Source: Filobasidium wieringae
Lineage: Eukaryota; Basidiomycota; Tremellomycetes; Filobasidiales; Filobasidiaceae
Assembly: GCA_001600055.1 (NCBI GenBank)
Contig: BCIV01000001.1
Location: forward strand, 310,001 to 374,000
Direction of reading: 5' to 3'
DNA: 64,000 bases
Positions 1 to 9,178 of this stretch are shown piece by piece. Position 1 is the stretch's first letter. The number at the start of each line of letters is the position of its first letter. The notes under the pieces were generated by a model. The model was not told the origin of the DNA, did no database searches, and saw nothing but the letters and a program-made list of their open reading frames with translations. A program made the translations under genes and the position numbers.

Positions 1-593
1 ACCCAGACCCAGATCTCGATCGAACCCCGCCCCCAGCCCGCTCCCGTCCCCCAAGAGATGTGGATTGGCGAGTAAGAACGGGTCGAACGTCCTCAGTGAG
101 TCTTGGTCCAGGGTCGGATTGGGGGTTGGGTACTATACACGGGACGGGTGGGGGTGTGAGTGGGGGTATTTCGTGATGGGACCGGGATTGGGGGTGAAAG
201 GGAGAAGGAGAAGCTCACCTGATCGTGCGACACGTACCCTCTCTGTCGTAAAGACCTCGACGGTTCGGCCCATCTCTCAAACGCCCCCGCCCCCGGCCCC
301 GTTGGTAGCCCGAACATATCCTCCTCTGGTAATCCCAGATCAAACATCCCTTCCTGTCCATACCCAAGCCCCTTCCCTTCCCACCCATCCACCCCCAAAG
401 TCTCTCCAGGCCCGACCGGTGCGCGGGGGGAGACGGGGTCGAGCGAGGAAAGGGTCCATTCGATGTCCAACGGGCTGGAGTAAGAGTCCCACGTCAGGGC
501 GGGGCCGGAGGAGGTGGATGTGGATTGCGCGGGTGAGGGGTGGCTGTCGTTGTCGGTGGAGAGGATATCTGAGAAATCGGGGATCGGGTTCAT
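1..593 (-). CDS. Ser/Pro-rich acidic protein, 3' end outside window
   Basis: Two exons are visible: 593..219 and 132..1. An 86-nt intron (donor GTGAGC, acceptor TATAG) lies between them, and the phase is kept: the protein runs ...SHDQ then YPTPNPTLDQDSLRTFDPF. The gene is cut by the window edge after about 169 residues. The product starts MNPIPDFSDILSTDN and is rich in Ser, Pro, Gly and acidic residues with scattered Trp/Phe (for example DIEWTLSSLDP), the sort of sequence seen in transcription-factor activation regions. No DNA-binding domain is visible in this part, so function is unknown. It is head to head with ARH1 and shares its upstream region. Confidence 0.55.
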
Positions 594-883
594 CGCTGCG
601 TGTGCGTTGGCGTGTTTGTTGGTCCAGCGAGTGAAAGTGGAAAGTGAGGGAAAGTGCGGTCGATGTTATAAACGACAAGCGACAAGTGGTACGACGATCG
701 TACACACAGAGGTGGAGATACCAACTGCGATCGAAAGGTGGAGGCGCGGGTGGAAATAGCCCATCATCGACAACACCTGACTCACCCTTCACCCTTCCCT
801 CCCAGCGTGAGCGTATCACCTGAAACACCTCCCTTCCCCTCTTCCCCCTTTCTCCCGTAAGCCCCCGCTCGAACCGCCACACG
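594..883. promoter_or_regulatory. Divergent intergenic region (partial gene / ARH1)
   Basis: These 290 bases separate two divergent start codons and must hold both promoters. The part next to ARH1 is a long pyrimidine-rich tract (about 780-870), typical of fungal 5' leaders. No clear TATA box was seen. Confidence 0.4.
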
Positions 884-3004
884 ATGCTCCCTCTGAAACT
901 GGCCATCATCGGCTCCGGACCGTCCGGCTTCTACGCTGCCCACAGACTGTTGTCCCTCTCCAGCTCGAGCGCGCTCAGGGTGCACGTCTTTGAGAAGCTG
1001 CCCTGTCCCACCGGATTGGTCAGGTATGGCGTCGCTCCCGATCACGAGACCGTCAAGGTGAGTGCCCAGGTCGGGTCGGGTCAGTGCACAGGTCGGGTGG
1101 TGGTGGTGCTCGAGGCTGACAACGATGGAACCTAGAACTGCGCCCATAAATTCGACGCCCTGGCGAAAGACGCTCGGTTTTCTTTCTTCGGGAACGTCCA
1201 GGTCGGGGGACGACGTGAGGGCGAGGACGGCTCGGGCGAGGGCGATGCGACGCTTCTCCCGCTGAGATCGTTGTTCGATCACTACAACACCGTCTTGTTC
1301 TCTTACGGCACTTGCCTCGCTCCCCCGCTCGGTGTCCCCTGCGACAAGGAAGCGCTGCAGGGGATCACTCAGTCGTTGCCCTTCGTCTCCTGGTACACTT
1401 CCCATCCAACGCTTGTTCCCCCCCCCGCCTCGTCCCCATCAACCTCTTCCCCTTCCACCACCACACCTCCTCCACCCTTCCCCCTGACAGGCCCCAAAGC
1501 CACCCTGATAGGACAAGGGAACGTCTCCCTCGACATCGCCCGTATCCTCCTCAAACCCCCCTCCCTCTTCTCCTCCAGCGAAATGTCTTGCCCCCTCATC
1601 CGTTCTCTCACCGAGCACAACCGGATCTCCCAGGTCGAGATCGTCGGACGCAGGGGACCGGGGGAGGTGAGTTTCACCATCAAGGAGTTCAGGGAGGTTT
1701 TGAGTCTGCCCGGGGTGGTGTATGAGGGGGTGAGGGGGGTGGAGATGGACCGGGCGATCGAACGCGCGAAGAGGGAGGAGAGCCAGGGAGGGGGAAGGGG
1801 GAGGGGCAGGTTGTTGGCGCTCATGAGGGATGGCGTCAGACCCGCACGTCAGGTCCAGTCATCATCAAGCTCACCACCCTCACCCAACTCGTCCAGCTCG
1901 TCCAACTCGGACCCAACCCCCCCGAAAAAGACCCTGAAACTCTCCTTCCTGAAATCCCCCCTCCGCTACCTTGCCTCCCCCACCCACCCCTCTCAGATCG
2001 GCTCGATCGAATGGGGCGTCAACACCTTGGTCTTCCCCCCCTCCCCCTCCCCCGTAGCGGTGGCTGGTCTTCAATCGGAATCCGGTAATACGGAGAACGA
2101 GGGCGTGGATTCCGCGCGGACGGGTAGTCAGCCTTGGTCCGGTCCCACTCCCACTCCCACTCCCAGTCCCAGTCAAGGCGCAGGAGCGGGGGCGCGGGCA
2201 AGAGGACCGGTGGCGAGACCGACGGGGCGGACGGAGAAGAGTCTGACGGATCTGGTCATCGAGAGCGTCGGGTTCAGGGGTGGGTCGATCACCACTCCAT
2301 CGTCTCAGCGTGTCGGGGGGCTCGAGGGCAGGAAGGGAGACGAGGGAGTCGAGGAATGGGAATTACCGTTCGATAGTGATCGAGGACGGATCAGGAATAT
2401 CGATGGCCGCGTCGTCGGGGTCGATGGGGTCATGGTACGTCCCCCCGCCGTTTTTCTTGTTTTCCTTTTTTTTTCCGTTTGAGTTTGAGTTTAGTGATTT
2501 TGGGGGGCTGATTGATCGGATTTCTCTCCCCTGCTCTCCCCTGCTCATCCCTCCATCTCATCTCACCCCGCCCGCACCCGCCCCTCCTCGCGCACGCCGC
2601 ACGCCACGCAGATCCCAGGGATGTACACGTCAGGATGGATCGCCTCCGGTCCCGTAGGCGTCATCGCGAGCACCATGAATGGAGCGTACGAGACGGCCCG
2701 GTTGATCTTGCATGATCACCTCGACCTGTCTAGCTCGACTGCTGCAGAGGAAACGCAACAAGGCACGCAACCCGCATCCACGCCGACGTCGACATCCACC
2801 GCGACGTCGACATCGACGTTGATCCTAAACCCAACCCCCGACCTGGATTCCCTACCTGAAGAACTCCTCGACCCCTCCCGAAAGATCGTCCACATGTCCG
2901 ACTGGGTCCGGATCGACGAGGAGGAGAAGAAGAGGGGGAGGGAGAGGGGGAAGAGTCGGGAAAAGTTTGGGACGGTCGCTGAGATGTTGAGGTTCTTGGG
3001 GTAG
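884..3004 (+). CDS. ARH1: NADPH:adrenodoxin/ferredoxin oxidoreductase
   Basis: Mitochondrial FAD enzyme that passes electrons from NADPH to ferredoxin (Yah1) for Fe-S cluster and heme A synthesis. Exons 884..1057, 1136..2434, 2612..3004 give 621 residues in frame. Seen: N-terminal FAD loop IIGSGPSGFYAA (residues about 8-19), CPTGLVRYGVAPDHE, NADP-binding GQGNVSLDIARIL, GRRGPGEVSFTIKE, and C-terminal TSGWIASGPVGVIASTMNGA. The family is usually about 450-500 residues; here Pro/Ser/Gly-rich inserts (around 1410-1490, 1850-1930, 2030-2230) lengthen it. No obvious presequence precedes the FAD motif, so an upstream exon may be missing. In the last motif the usual basic pair before GPxGVI is replaced by Ala-Ser. 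Confidence 0.9.
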
Positions 3005-3511
3005 GTGTAGGTTGGGGGGTCGGACGTCGGACGTTGGACGTTGGGAGGGAAGGGGAGGGGAGGATGGGCGGTTTAGAGGTTCGGTTCACTGTATTATCAT
3101 AAGGGATCATCGCATGGCATGGTATGGCAGACACCACTATTGTTTGAAAATCCTCAATTCGACGTGTCGATCGCTGATAGTCCTGACGATCCATCTCGCC
3201 GGCTTTGGGATCACAACGCTTACGGTTTCCGACGGTATCGTTCTGCTAAATGGATCGGGGAGGGGACACGATCGACTTGAAACGCTGGTTGCAACTCATA
3301 CTGTACACGGTCGCGCGGGAATTACCCTTGGGGACCGTCCGAGATCGGGCGGGACGTGTTGGAAAGACGCTTTGTTCTCGCCAACACCTCGTCGCGGACC
3401 ATCGTTATCATCGCCATTGTCATCGACCAAAGGAAATGTCCCTCTCGTACAACACATTGCCTCGTTCATTTCTGATGACGATCTTCCCGTCGCTTTCCCT
3501 TTGCGCCTTCG
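3005..3511. other. Intergenic, convergent 3' ends
   Basis: About 500 bases between the ARH1 stop and the stop of the minus-strand gene at 3512. It begins with a G-rich stretch of GGACGTTGGACG-like repeats (about 3010-3060). A plus-strand open frame crosses it but has no ATG start and no protein-like composition. I see no gene. Confidence 0.4.
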
Positions 3512-3880
3512 TCAGAGCTCCCAATATTCGTATTCGCTAGACGGATCCTTGCTGCGAATGGACAAGACGGTCCCGGCAGTGGTAGAGGCAGTCTCGGCAG
3601 AGGACAGTGAATCCGATTCAGGGGATTTCCATGCCCTCCTAGGGAGATCAGATTTAAAGTTGTCCATGTTAGAGTCCCAACTGGGAAACCACTTCTTCCT
3701 CTGAAGTGGCTCCATCTTCTCGAAATAAGCCTTAATCTCTAAGACTTTATCAGAAGCGACCTCATTCATGTCCTCCTCTAAGACTTTTTTTGATATTTTT
3801 TCCGCGTCTCCATCCATGATGGATCGAATCCCTTCGTCTGGAATTGGCGAAACTCTGCATAACAAAGTTGGATCTGGCAT
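3512..3880 (-). CDS. Small orphan protein C1
   Basis: Single open exon of 122 residues, starting ATG at 3880 in the context GAAATGCC. It has a charged, helix-prone centre (KISKKVLEEDMNEVASDKV, then EIKAYFEKMEPLQRKKW) and a Ser/Thr/Glu-rich tail ending YEYWEL. I do not recognise a family. It is the first of four small minus-strand genes (3.5-7.8 kb) with similar layout: a short charged helical part followed by a Ser/Pro-rich tail. A second minus-strand reading frame is open through about 4000-3784, so an upstream exon in another frame is possible and the start is uncertain. Confidence 0.4.
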   Translation of the reverse strand: MPDPTLLCRVSPIPDEGIRSIMDGDAEKISKKVLEEDMNEVASDKVLEIKAYFEKMEPLQRKKWFPSWDSNMDNFKSDLPRRAWKSPESDSLSSAETASTTAGTVLSIRSKDPSSEYEYWEL

Positions 3881-4849
3881 TTCAACTCTTGCTGAGGTGC
3901 TGTAGGGGTTGGGCTGTTATCCGTGATCTGGAATTGATAATCGATCGTTTGGTTTGGCCCGAAATGGGGTATGAATCGTGGTAGAGGGGGGATCTGACGA
4001 TTTGCACCTAGAGCCTTTCCTGGCGACTGGCTTTATACTTTTCTCAGAATCAACCCTCCTTTGATAAGAGTTCCCCTTGAAGTCGACGCAGGGATGTCGC
4101 AAGCGTTTGAATGATTGGCATCGAGATCTCGTGACCGCTGTGACCATCATGACCAAGAGTTAGCATATTTTTCCCCGCCACTCGATCCTTCGTAAACACT
4201 GGGTAACTTCGACAACAGGATAGGCTGTCAAGACTAGAAAAAAGCGGCGTCCAAGGTTCCATCGCTAGATCTAGACATCTTTGTATACGCGCGATTCGCG
4301 GAGGGGAACGACAGCGTTTCAGCTACGGAGTGATTTCAGATGGAGTTCAGAAATGGAAGCTAGACCTCTTATCTACGTCGCCGACAGATATCATTACACG
4401 GTGTTACTTTGCTGATTGACAGTCATGGGATAAGAGGATCGGGAAAGCAAGCTGTAACGATATCCTGCTGACTGGTCAACTGAAATCGCCAGGTCTTCCT
4501 CAGCTAGGATGAGTCATCTCTGCCGACTGAAGTGCTGTTCCTCCTCCAAGACTATTTGCTTTATCTTCCGTTTACTCAAAGGTCGTACCCCTCCTGTCGA
4601 CAGCCGTTCCTCTATCCTTGTGACAGACGACAGGTCCGTGAGTACATGTTATCCGCGCTTGTCGTGATATGGAGTATACCAGATGGCTCGACACCTCAAG
4701 CCACGGGGGCTCGAACAACCTCGGAATTTCTCGTACCCATAATACCGTCATACGTGCTGTGATCTTATATGGTTCAACCCCGACTCATGTTTGCTCTGTG
4801 CAGTTTGACGTTGCCGTCGGACATAAGCATCTTTTGCAATTTCCCAATT
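3881..4849. other. Gap upstream of C1; only unresolved open frames
   Basis: On the minus strand about 70 codons are open at 4000..3784 and read like protein (for example TIDYQFQITDNSPTPTAPQQ), but I could not join them to C1 without meeting a stop. Short open frames at 4262..4050 and 4156..3917 have no clean splice sites. These may be exons of C1, or remains of a broken gene. The rest (4270-4849) shows nothing. Confidence 0.3.
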
Positions 4850-5323
4850 CTAAATACTATTAGATACTAAAGATCTACATGAAGCTAGAAAACCTCTTAA
4901 GCCTGCGGGCTCAGAGTCTACTGAAGATGTTGGTGGGCTGGATGACGCCAAAGACTGATCCCACTGCAACGAGGCGACCGAGCGTTGAGTCGGTGTTATT
5001 GACCCGTCTCTTTCTTCTTCGCCGACCGCTCGCGGTACGAAACGGATGATGCGCTGCTTGATGTCGTGCAAACGTTCCAGTTCAATCTTCTTCATGACGT
5101 TCCCCCATTTCGAAAGGAAGTCATTAACATTGGTTTCTAGCGTTTTCGTCCTTCGAGCATCTCCAGAATCTAGATTTTTCAGAAATTCCTGCCAGAAATC
5201 CGCTACCTGGGTTTCGATAAACTGGTCGTTATGAACTCACCTCTTCTTGTGTTTATCCTGCTCCTTTTCAGTCGCATAACCTCCGGAAGAACCACACGTT
5301 CCACTGATTTCAGCGCCAGTCAT
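4850..5323 (-). CDS. Small orphan protein C2
   Basis: Best model: exon 1 5323..5241 (MTGAEISGTCGSSGGYATEK...) and exon 2 5150..4850, giving 127 residues in frame. The donor GTGAGT at 5240 is clear. The acceptor (CTCGAAG at 5151) is weaker, and the 90 bases called intron are mostly open in another frame (FIETQVADFWQEFLKNLDSG), so an alternative acceptor or a longer product is possible. The second exon has a charged helix (SKWGNVMKKIELERLHDIKQ), RIIRFVPR, then a Ser-rich tail. No family recognised; it resembles its neighbours only in general layout. Confidence 0.4.
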
Positions 5324-5905
5324 ACTGTTATCCCGACTGATAATGAATATGTGATGGGTGCACTGATTAAGACAGTAGTTCGGCATGTGATGGGAACTAC
5401 AGTCCAGCTCTTCCGGCTGTCTCTTATCTTGGTATCCATTTCATACAACTGTAGCGTTGAGGTCCTTCCATTGTGCTCATTCCCGCTTGAGAAGCAGAGA
5501 GCCTATCTTCATGCTCGTATCGACGTTAAGCGCTGACAACAGCTGCGCCTTGCAGAACGTCGACGGAACAGATCACCCGCTACCTGCTGACGTCCATCTT
5601 GTGATGGAAAGAACCGGTTAAAGGCTCGAAGCTACCTCCCACTACTGAAGCTCTTACCTCACTCTTGAGACACCCGCGATTTATACATCAGTGTGTGCCA
5701 ATATGTGAGTTATCCATGAGCCTTTGGGTTATCATAGCCATTGGTTGCTCTCTATAGGCTTTCCCTCTGTGTCGGAATACCGATTGGCTCGACAGACGAA
5801 TCGATCACGCTGAGTACTTAATAAACAAAAATTGTTGTAGTATGTCTCTAGCTTTCCGGTTGGCTGTATACAAATTTTGCCACTGCTTCACCTACAAGTA
5901 CCTTC
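5324..5905. other. Intergenic between C2 and C3
   Basis: About 580 bases upstream of C2 and downstream of C3, both on the minus strand. It should hold the C2 promoter. No gene-like frame, repeat or RNA is seen. Confidence 0.35.
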
Positions 5906-6430
5906 TCAAGCTTGCCTACTACTGGTTGCGTGTGACTGCGTCTCTGTATACGACCTTGCGTCCAACAGCCTGATTTGATACATAATCTGCTCAAGAGAGG
6001 CTTCGTCATCAACGTAATCAGATCCTGTCGATCCTGACAAGTCCATAGCCAACGAGCTCGTGGGCGTACCAGATCGAGAGCTTGGGTCACTTTCACGGTA
6101 ATCCGGCACGTATCTTTCGTAGCCGAGCATGATCTTGGTCAGATCATCGAGCTCTCCCGGACTAAGCTTTGCATCCTCATCGGTTGCGGTCAAAGAATTT
6201 GTCAGAGCAAGCGTATTTTTGTACCACTCATTCTGTTTCTCTTGCATTCCTTTCCGTTCGTTGTCCTGGACCGTATGGTCTTTCTCGAACTCTTTGAATA
6301 TTTCCAGTTCTTCCTTGAGATGCTCGATCATTCTAGCGCGCTCGCTGTGGCTTAGTGGCACTTCATCGTCCAACAGACTGGCCCAATTGATGGACTTCTC
6401 AGGGGCTTTGGAGTTCTTAGCTTCAGGCAT
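5906..6430 (-). CDS. Small orphan protein C3, coiled-coil rich
   Basis: Single exon of 174 residues. The ATG at 6430 is preferred because its context (CCACAATGCC) is good and the protein becomes charged from there; the same frame is open upstream to 6604 but looks like leader. Residues about 20-60 form a strongly charged helix (ERARMIEHLKEELEIFKEF, then EKDHTVQDNERKGMQEKQNE), followed by a Leu-rich acidic part and a Ser/Thr-rich tail. No family is recognised. It is third in the row of four small minus-strand genes. Confidence 0.5.
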   Translation of the reverse strand: MPEAKNSKAPEKSINWASLLDDEVPLSHSERARMIEHLKEELEIFKEFEKDHTVQDNERKGMQEKQNEWYKNTLALTNSLTATDEDAKLSPGELDDLTKIMLGYERYVPDYRESDPSSRSGTPTSSLAMDLSGSTGSDYVDDEASLEQIMYQIRLLDARSYTETQSHATSSRQA

Positions 6431-7062
6431 TGTGGTTGCGAGGATTATCAGCAAATTGAGTGGGCAACGAGGGATGGAATTGACCGTATACAATGTATAC
6501 CGAATTACCATGGCTGCCTGGACTAGCTGCCGTATATCTATGCATCGAACAGCGCGTTCCATTGTCGCGTCTTCTTGCGCGAGATGCGAAAAGCTTGTGT
6601 TCACGCCCGTGTGCCAGCTCGTAAGCGTCTGCGCTCGTGGTATGATATCGAACGTAATTCAGCTATCAGATATCGGCCAACAGCTGCCGTTCATCTTATA
6701 TGGAACGTGCTGCAATTACCTGGTGGTTCATAATCCTATAAACACAGATCACGGAGCGCTTTACCACGAGATCTTGAGGAAACAGCTATGAAGATGGATG
6801 CGAGACAGATATCCCGTAAAGTCATAGTACTTACGGTACTTCCCGCGATTCTCTGTTCGTGTGTGTTCAATCCAGCCTCGTTTGGTCAAAAACAAGTCAT
6901 ACCACCTTCTCACCACGGTATAGTACGCGCCTGTTTCGCAAACATTGATACTTGACAGCAGTAAACTACTCCAACAGTCATCAGGAAGGGATTAAGAATT
7001 GAAGTAACAGGAAATACACTTTCGCTCTATCCCTTCGTCTTTTGATACAAGCTCTCACCGCT
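6431..7062. other. Intergenic between C3 and C4
   Basis: About 630 bases upstream of C3. A plus-strand frame crosses C3 and this gap but is only the antisense of C3. I see no supported gene or repeat. Confidence 0.35.
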
Positions 7063-7762
7063 CTAGACTCGACGAAGTCTCTTTCTGGGTTGCTCTTGCG
7101 CCGGGTGAGCGCGAGGGTTGGTAAGGCGACGGGGTGGCAACGGCCGAATTGAAGCGGGTGGACCCATTGATCCTGAGGTTCTGGAAGATACTAAAGATGT
7201 GCCGGAGAACGTCGAGAGAGGTACTCCTTCAGAATACCATTCTGATGGCCCAGCTGGCATAGGGGGTATCGAAGGTTTGTTAAAGCTGAAAGATATGAAC
7301 GGCTCTGGTTCGTCGTACAAGTAGGGGGATTCCGCGAACGGAATTGATGGGTCGATCTCGAAGGTATGGGATGTCAATGTCGGCCCCTCAGACATCATCA
7401 CATCTGTTTCTGCAGCTGATGTGCCCCTTGTCGGTTCAATCATTCTGTATGACGTCGGGAGTGACTGAGACACCGAACTTGATTCAGAACGGCCATCGAT
7501 CATACGTTCGAGGCTATCGGCTAACCATTTCCAGTTCACTGAATTTCTTCCCGAGTTTCTCATATTCTTTTGCAACTGGTTTCTGTGCCAGGACTCGGAA
7601 TTTAAGAGCCTCCAGAAATTTTACTGTATCATTTGCGGGTTCCTTCTGGATCACAGCATCGATTTTCCTCACAAGAGCATCTAACTGATCCGAAGTAGCA
7701 TCCGATTTCCACTCGCAACTCAGATTGTAGATGTCAGTAGCGTGCGGAGGTTTTGAGCGCAT
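7063..7762 (-). CDS. Small orphan protein C4 with basic C-terminus
   Basis: Two exons, 7762..7526 and 7464..7063, separated by a 61-nt intron (donor GTTAGC, branch-like TTCTGAATC, acceptor TCTCAG), give 212 residues in frame. The N-terminal 79 residues are helical and charged (SDQLDALVRKIDAVIQKE, then FRVLAQKPVAKEYEKLGKKF). The second part is Ser/Pro-rich with acidic patches and ends RKRLRRV, a likely nuclear localisation signal. No family is recognised. It is divergent from the gene at 8257. Confidence 0.5.
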
Positions 7763-8256
7763 TTCTGTGTATTTTCGCGTATGGAGTCTGTAACGGTGTA
7801 GATATAGAAATAGTAAGTGTCGGATGATCAAGCGAGCAACTACGTATTGGCGGATAATGTAGCGCAGCCTTATATACTTCTCGTGATATATGGCTTTCCT
7901 TTGTGTCATACCTTCCCTCAGAAGCCTAGAAGTAGAGCCCTTCCAACCATTGGGCGTGAGCAGTCCTTGGGCTTCTGGTATCTAGCGACTCGCCAGCTTT
8001 CTCCACGAGGTGAACAAATAGGTCCGCCTGGGTGTTTCAAGACGCAGTCACGTGACGCCTCTCAGACCGTTGTATGACGTCGTGCTAACGTAAACAAGCG
8101 TCATTGATATGTGAACTCGACTCGAACTTGGCTTCTTCTTTGATATAAGAAAACCAGCTTTTCACCGTCCAACCGCTCAATCCTCCGTTACAACCACACA
8201 AACCATCATCTCTTCAAGCCTCACGCCTTACACAAACCATCAACACTACATCAATA
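7763..8256. promoter_or_regulatory. Divergent intergenic region (C4 / 8257 gene)
   Basis: These 494 bases separate the C4 start from the plus-strand gene at 8257. A CAACC/CACAAACC-rich pyrimidine leader just before 8257 looks like a strong fungal promoter/5'UTR. A TGATATAAGA motif near 8140 could serve as a TATA-like element. Confidence 0.35.
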
Positions 8257-9097
8257 ATGTACAGGTCTAGATCCGTCATCGCTCCTATCTCCCGAGCTGC
8301 CGTCAGGCCTACCAGGGTAAGTCCAGCTTCGTTCTCAGGTCTCCACGTAGTTTCAAACCGAGCTGATCCTTTATCCTTTCTTATGAATAGAGGACTTTGG
8401 CCACCACCGTTCCTCCTCCTCCTCCTCCCCCTGGTCAGGCTCCTCCCCCTCCCCCTGCCCCTCCTTCCGGTGGAAACAACACCGCCATCTTCGCTGCTAT
8501 CGCTGTTGCCGGAGCTGGTGCCGCTTACTACTTCCTCTCCTCGTATGTCCATCCTGTGCCTTTATACAACTTTACCTACGTCTTCTTGCTCAACCTTTCT
8601 TTATCTTCGCTCTTCGCAGATCCCCCGAGGTCCGTGAGAAGACCCGTGAAGTCACCGCCGACGCCCGAGCACGAGCACACGAACTCGGTCACGAAGCCAA
8701 GGTCGAGGGCAAGTCTCTTACCTCCGAGATCAAGTCCGAGGCTCAAAAGCTTTACGGAGATGCCAAGAACCTCACTCACTCTATCGGAGGAGAGGTCAAG
8801 GGTGCCGCCCGTGATGTTCAGAGCAAGGGTTACGACGCTGCCGCTTCCGCTGAAGCCAAGACCAACGGATCTCTTTTGGATCAGGCAAAGTACAAGGGAA
8901 AGTCTCTCTTGGCCGGCGCTGAGGCTGAGGTGGAGAGGTTCAAGGGAGGTTCCAAGGGTGATGCTTCCGAGTTGAAGGAGGTGAGTCATCAGTCTTCTCT
9001 CATCGTTTACCGCTCTTACTCGGTTACTCATCCCACTTTCCCTTCCCCCCGCCCTCCGTTACTCAATCTCTAGAACGTCAAGTCAATGTTCAAGTAA
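8257..9097 (+). CDS. Small single-pass, probably mitochondrial, LEA-like protein
   Basis: Four exons (8257..8316, 8391..8542, 8620..8980, 9074..9097) give 198 residues in frame. The first 20 residues (MYRSRSVIAPISRAAVRPTR) are basic and uncharged-hydrophobic, like a mitochondrial presequence. Then come a Pro-rich run, one membrane helix (IFAAIAVAGAGAAYYFL), and a long amphipathic charged helix with repeated Ala/Lys/Glu heptads (KVEGKSLTSEIKSEAQKLYG, EVKGAARDVQSKGYDAAASA), reminiscent of LEA/apolipoprotein-type helices. Codon use is strongly biased to C-ending codons, suggesting high expression. I infer a stress-linked inner-membrane protein, but the family is not certain. Its last exon is only eight codons. 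Confidence 0.75.
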
Positions 9098-9178
9098 ACA
9101 ACACGTTGTAATCAAACAAGAAACAATCGCAATCGTACACCTTCTCGCCGTGCTTCACTACTTGTATCAAATCGGATT

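Noticed and set aside
1271..2482. Treating this frame as a separate gene.
   Set aside because: It is the middle exon of ARH1; motifs continue in phase from 884 and on to 3004.
3012..3704. 230-codon plus-strand frame.
   Set aside because: No ATG at its start, covers an intergenic gap and the antisense of C1; no family features.
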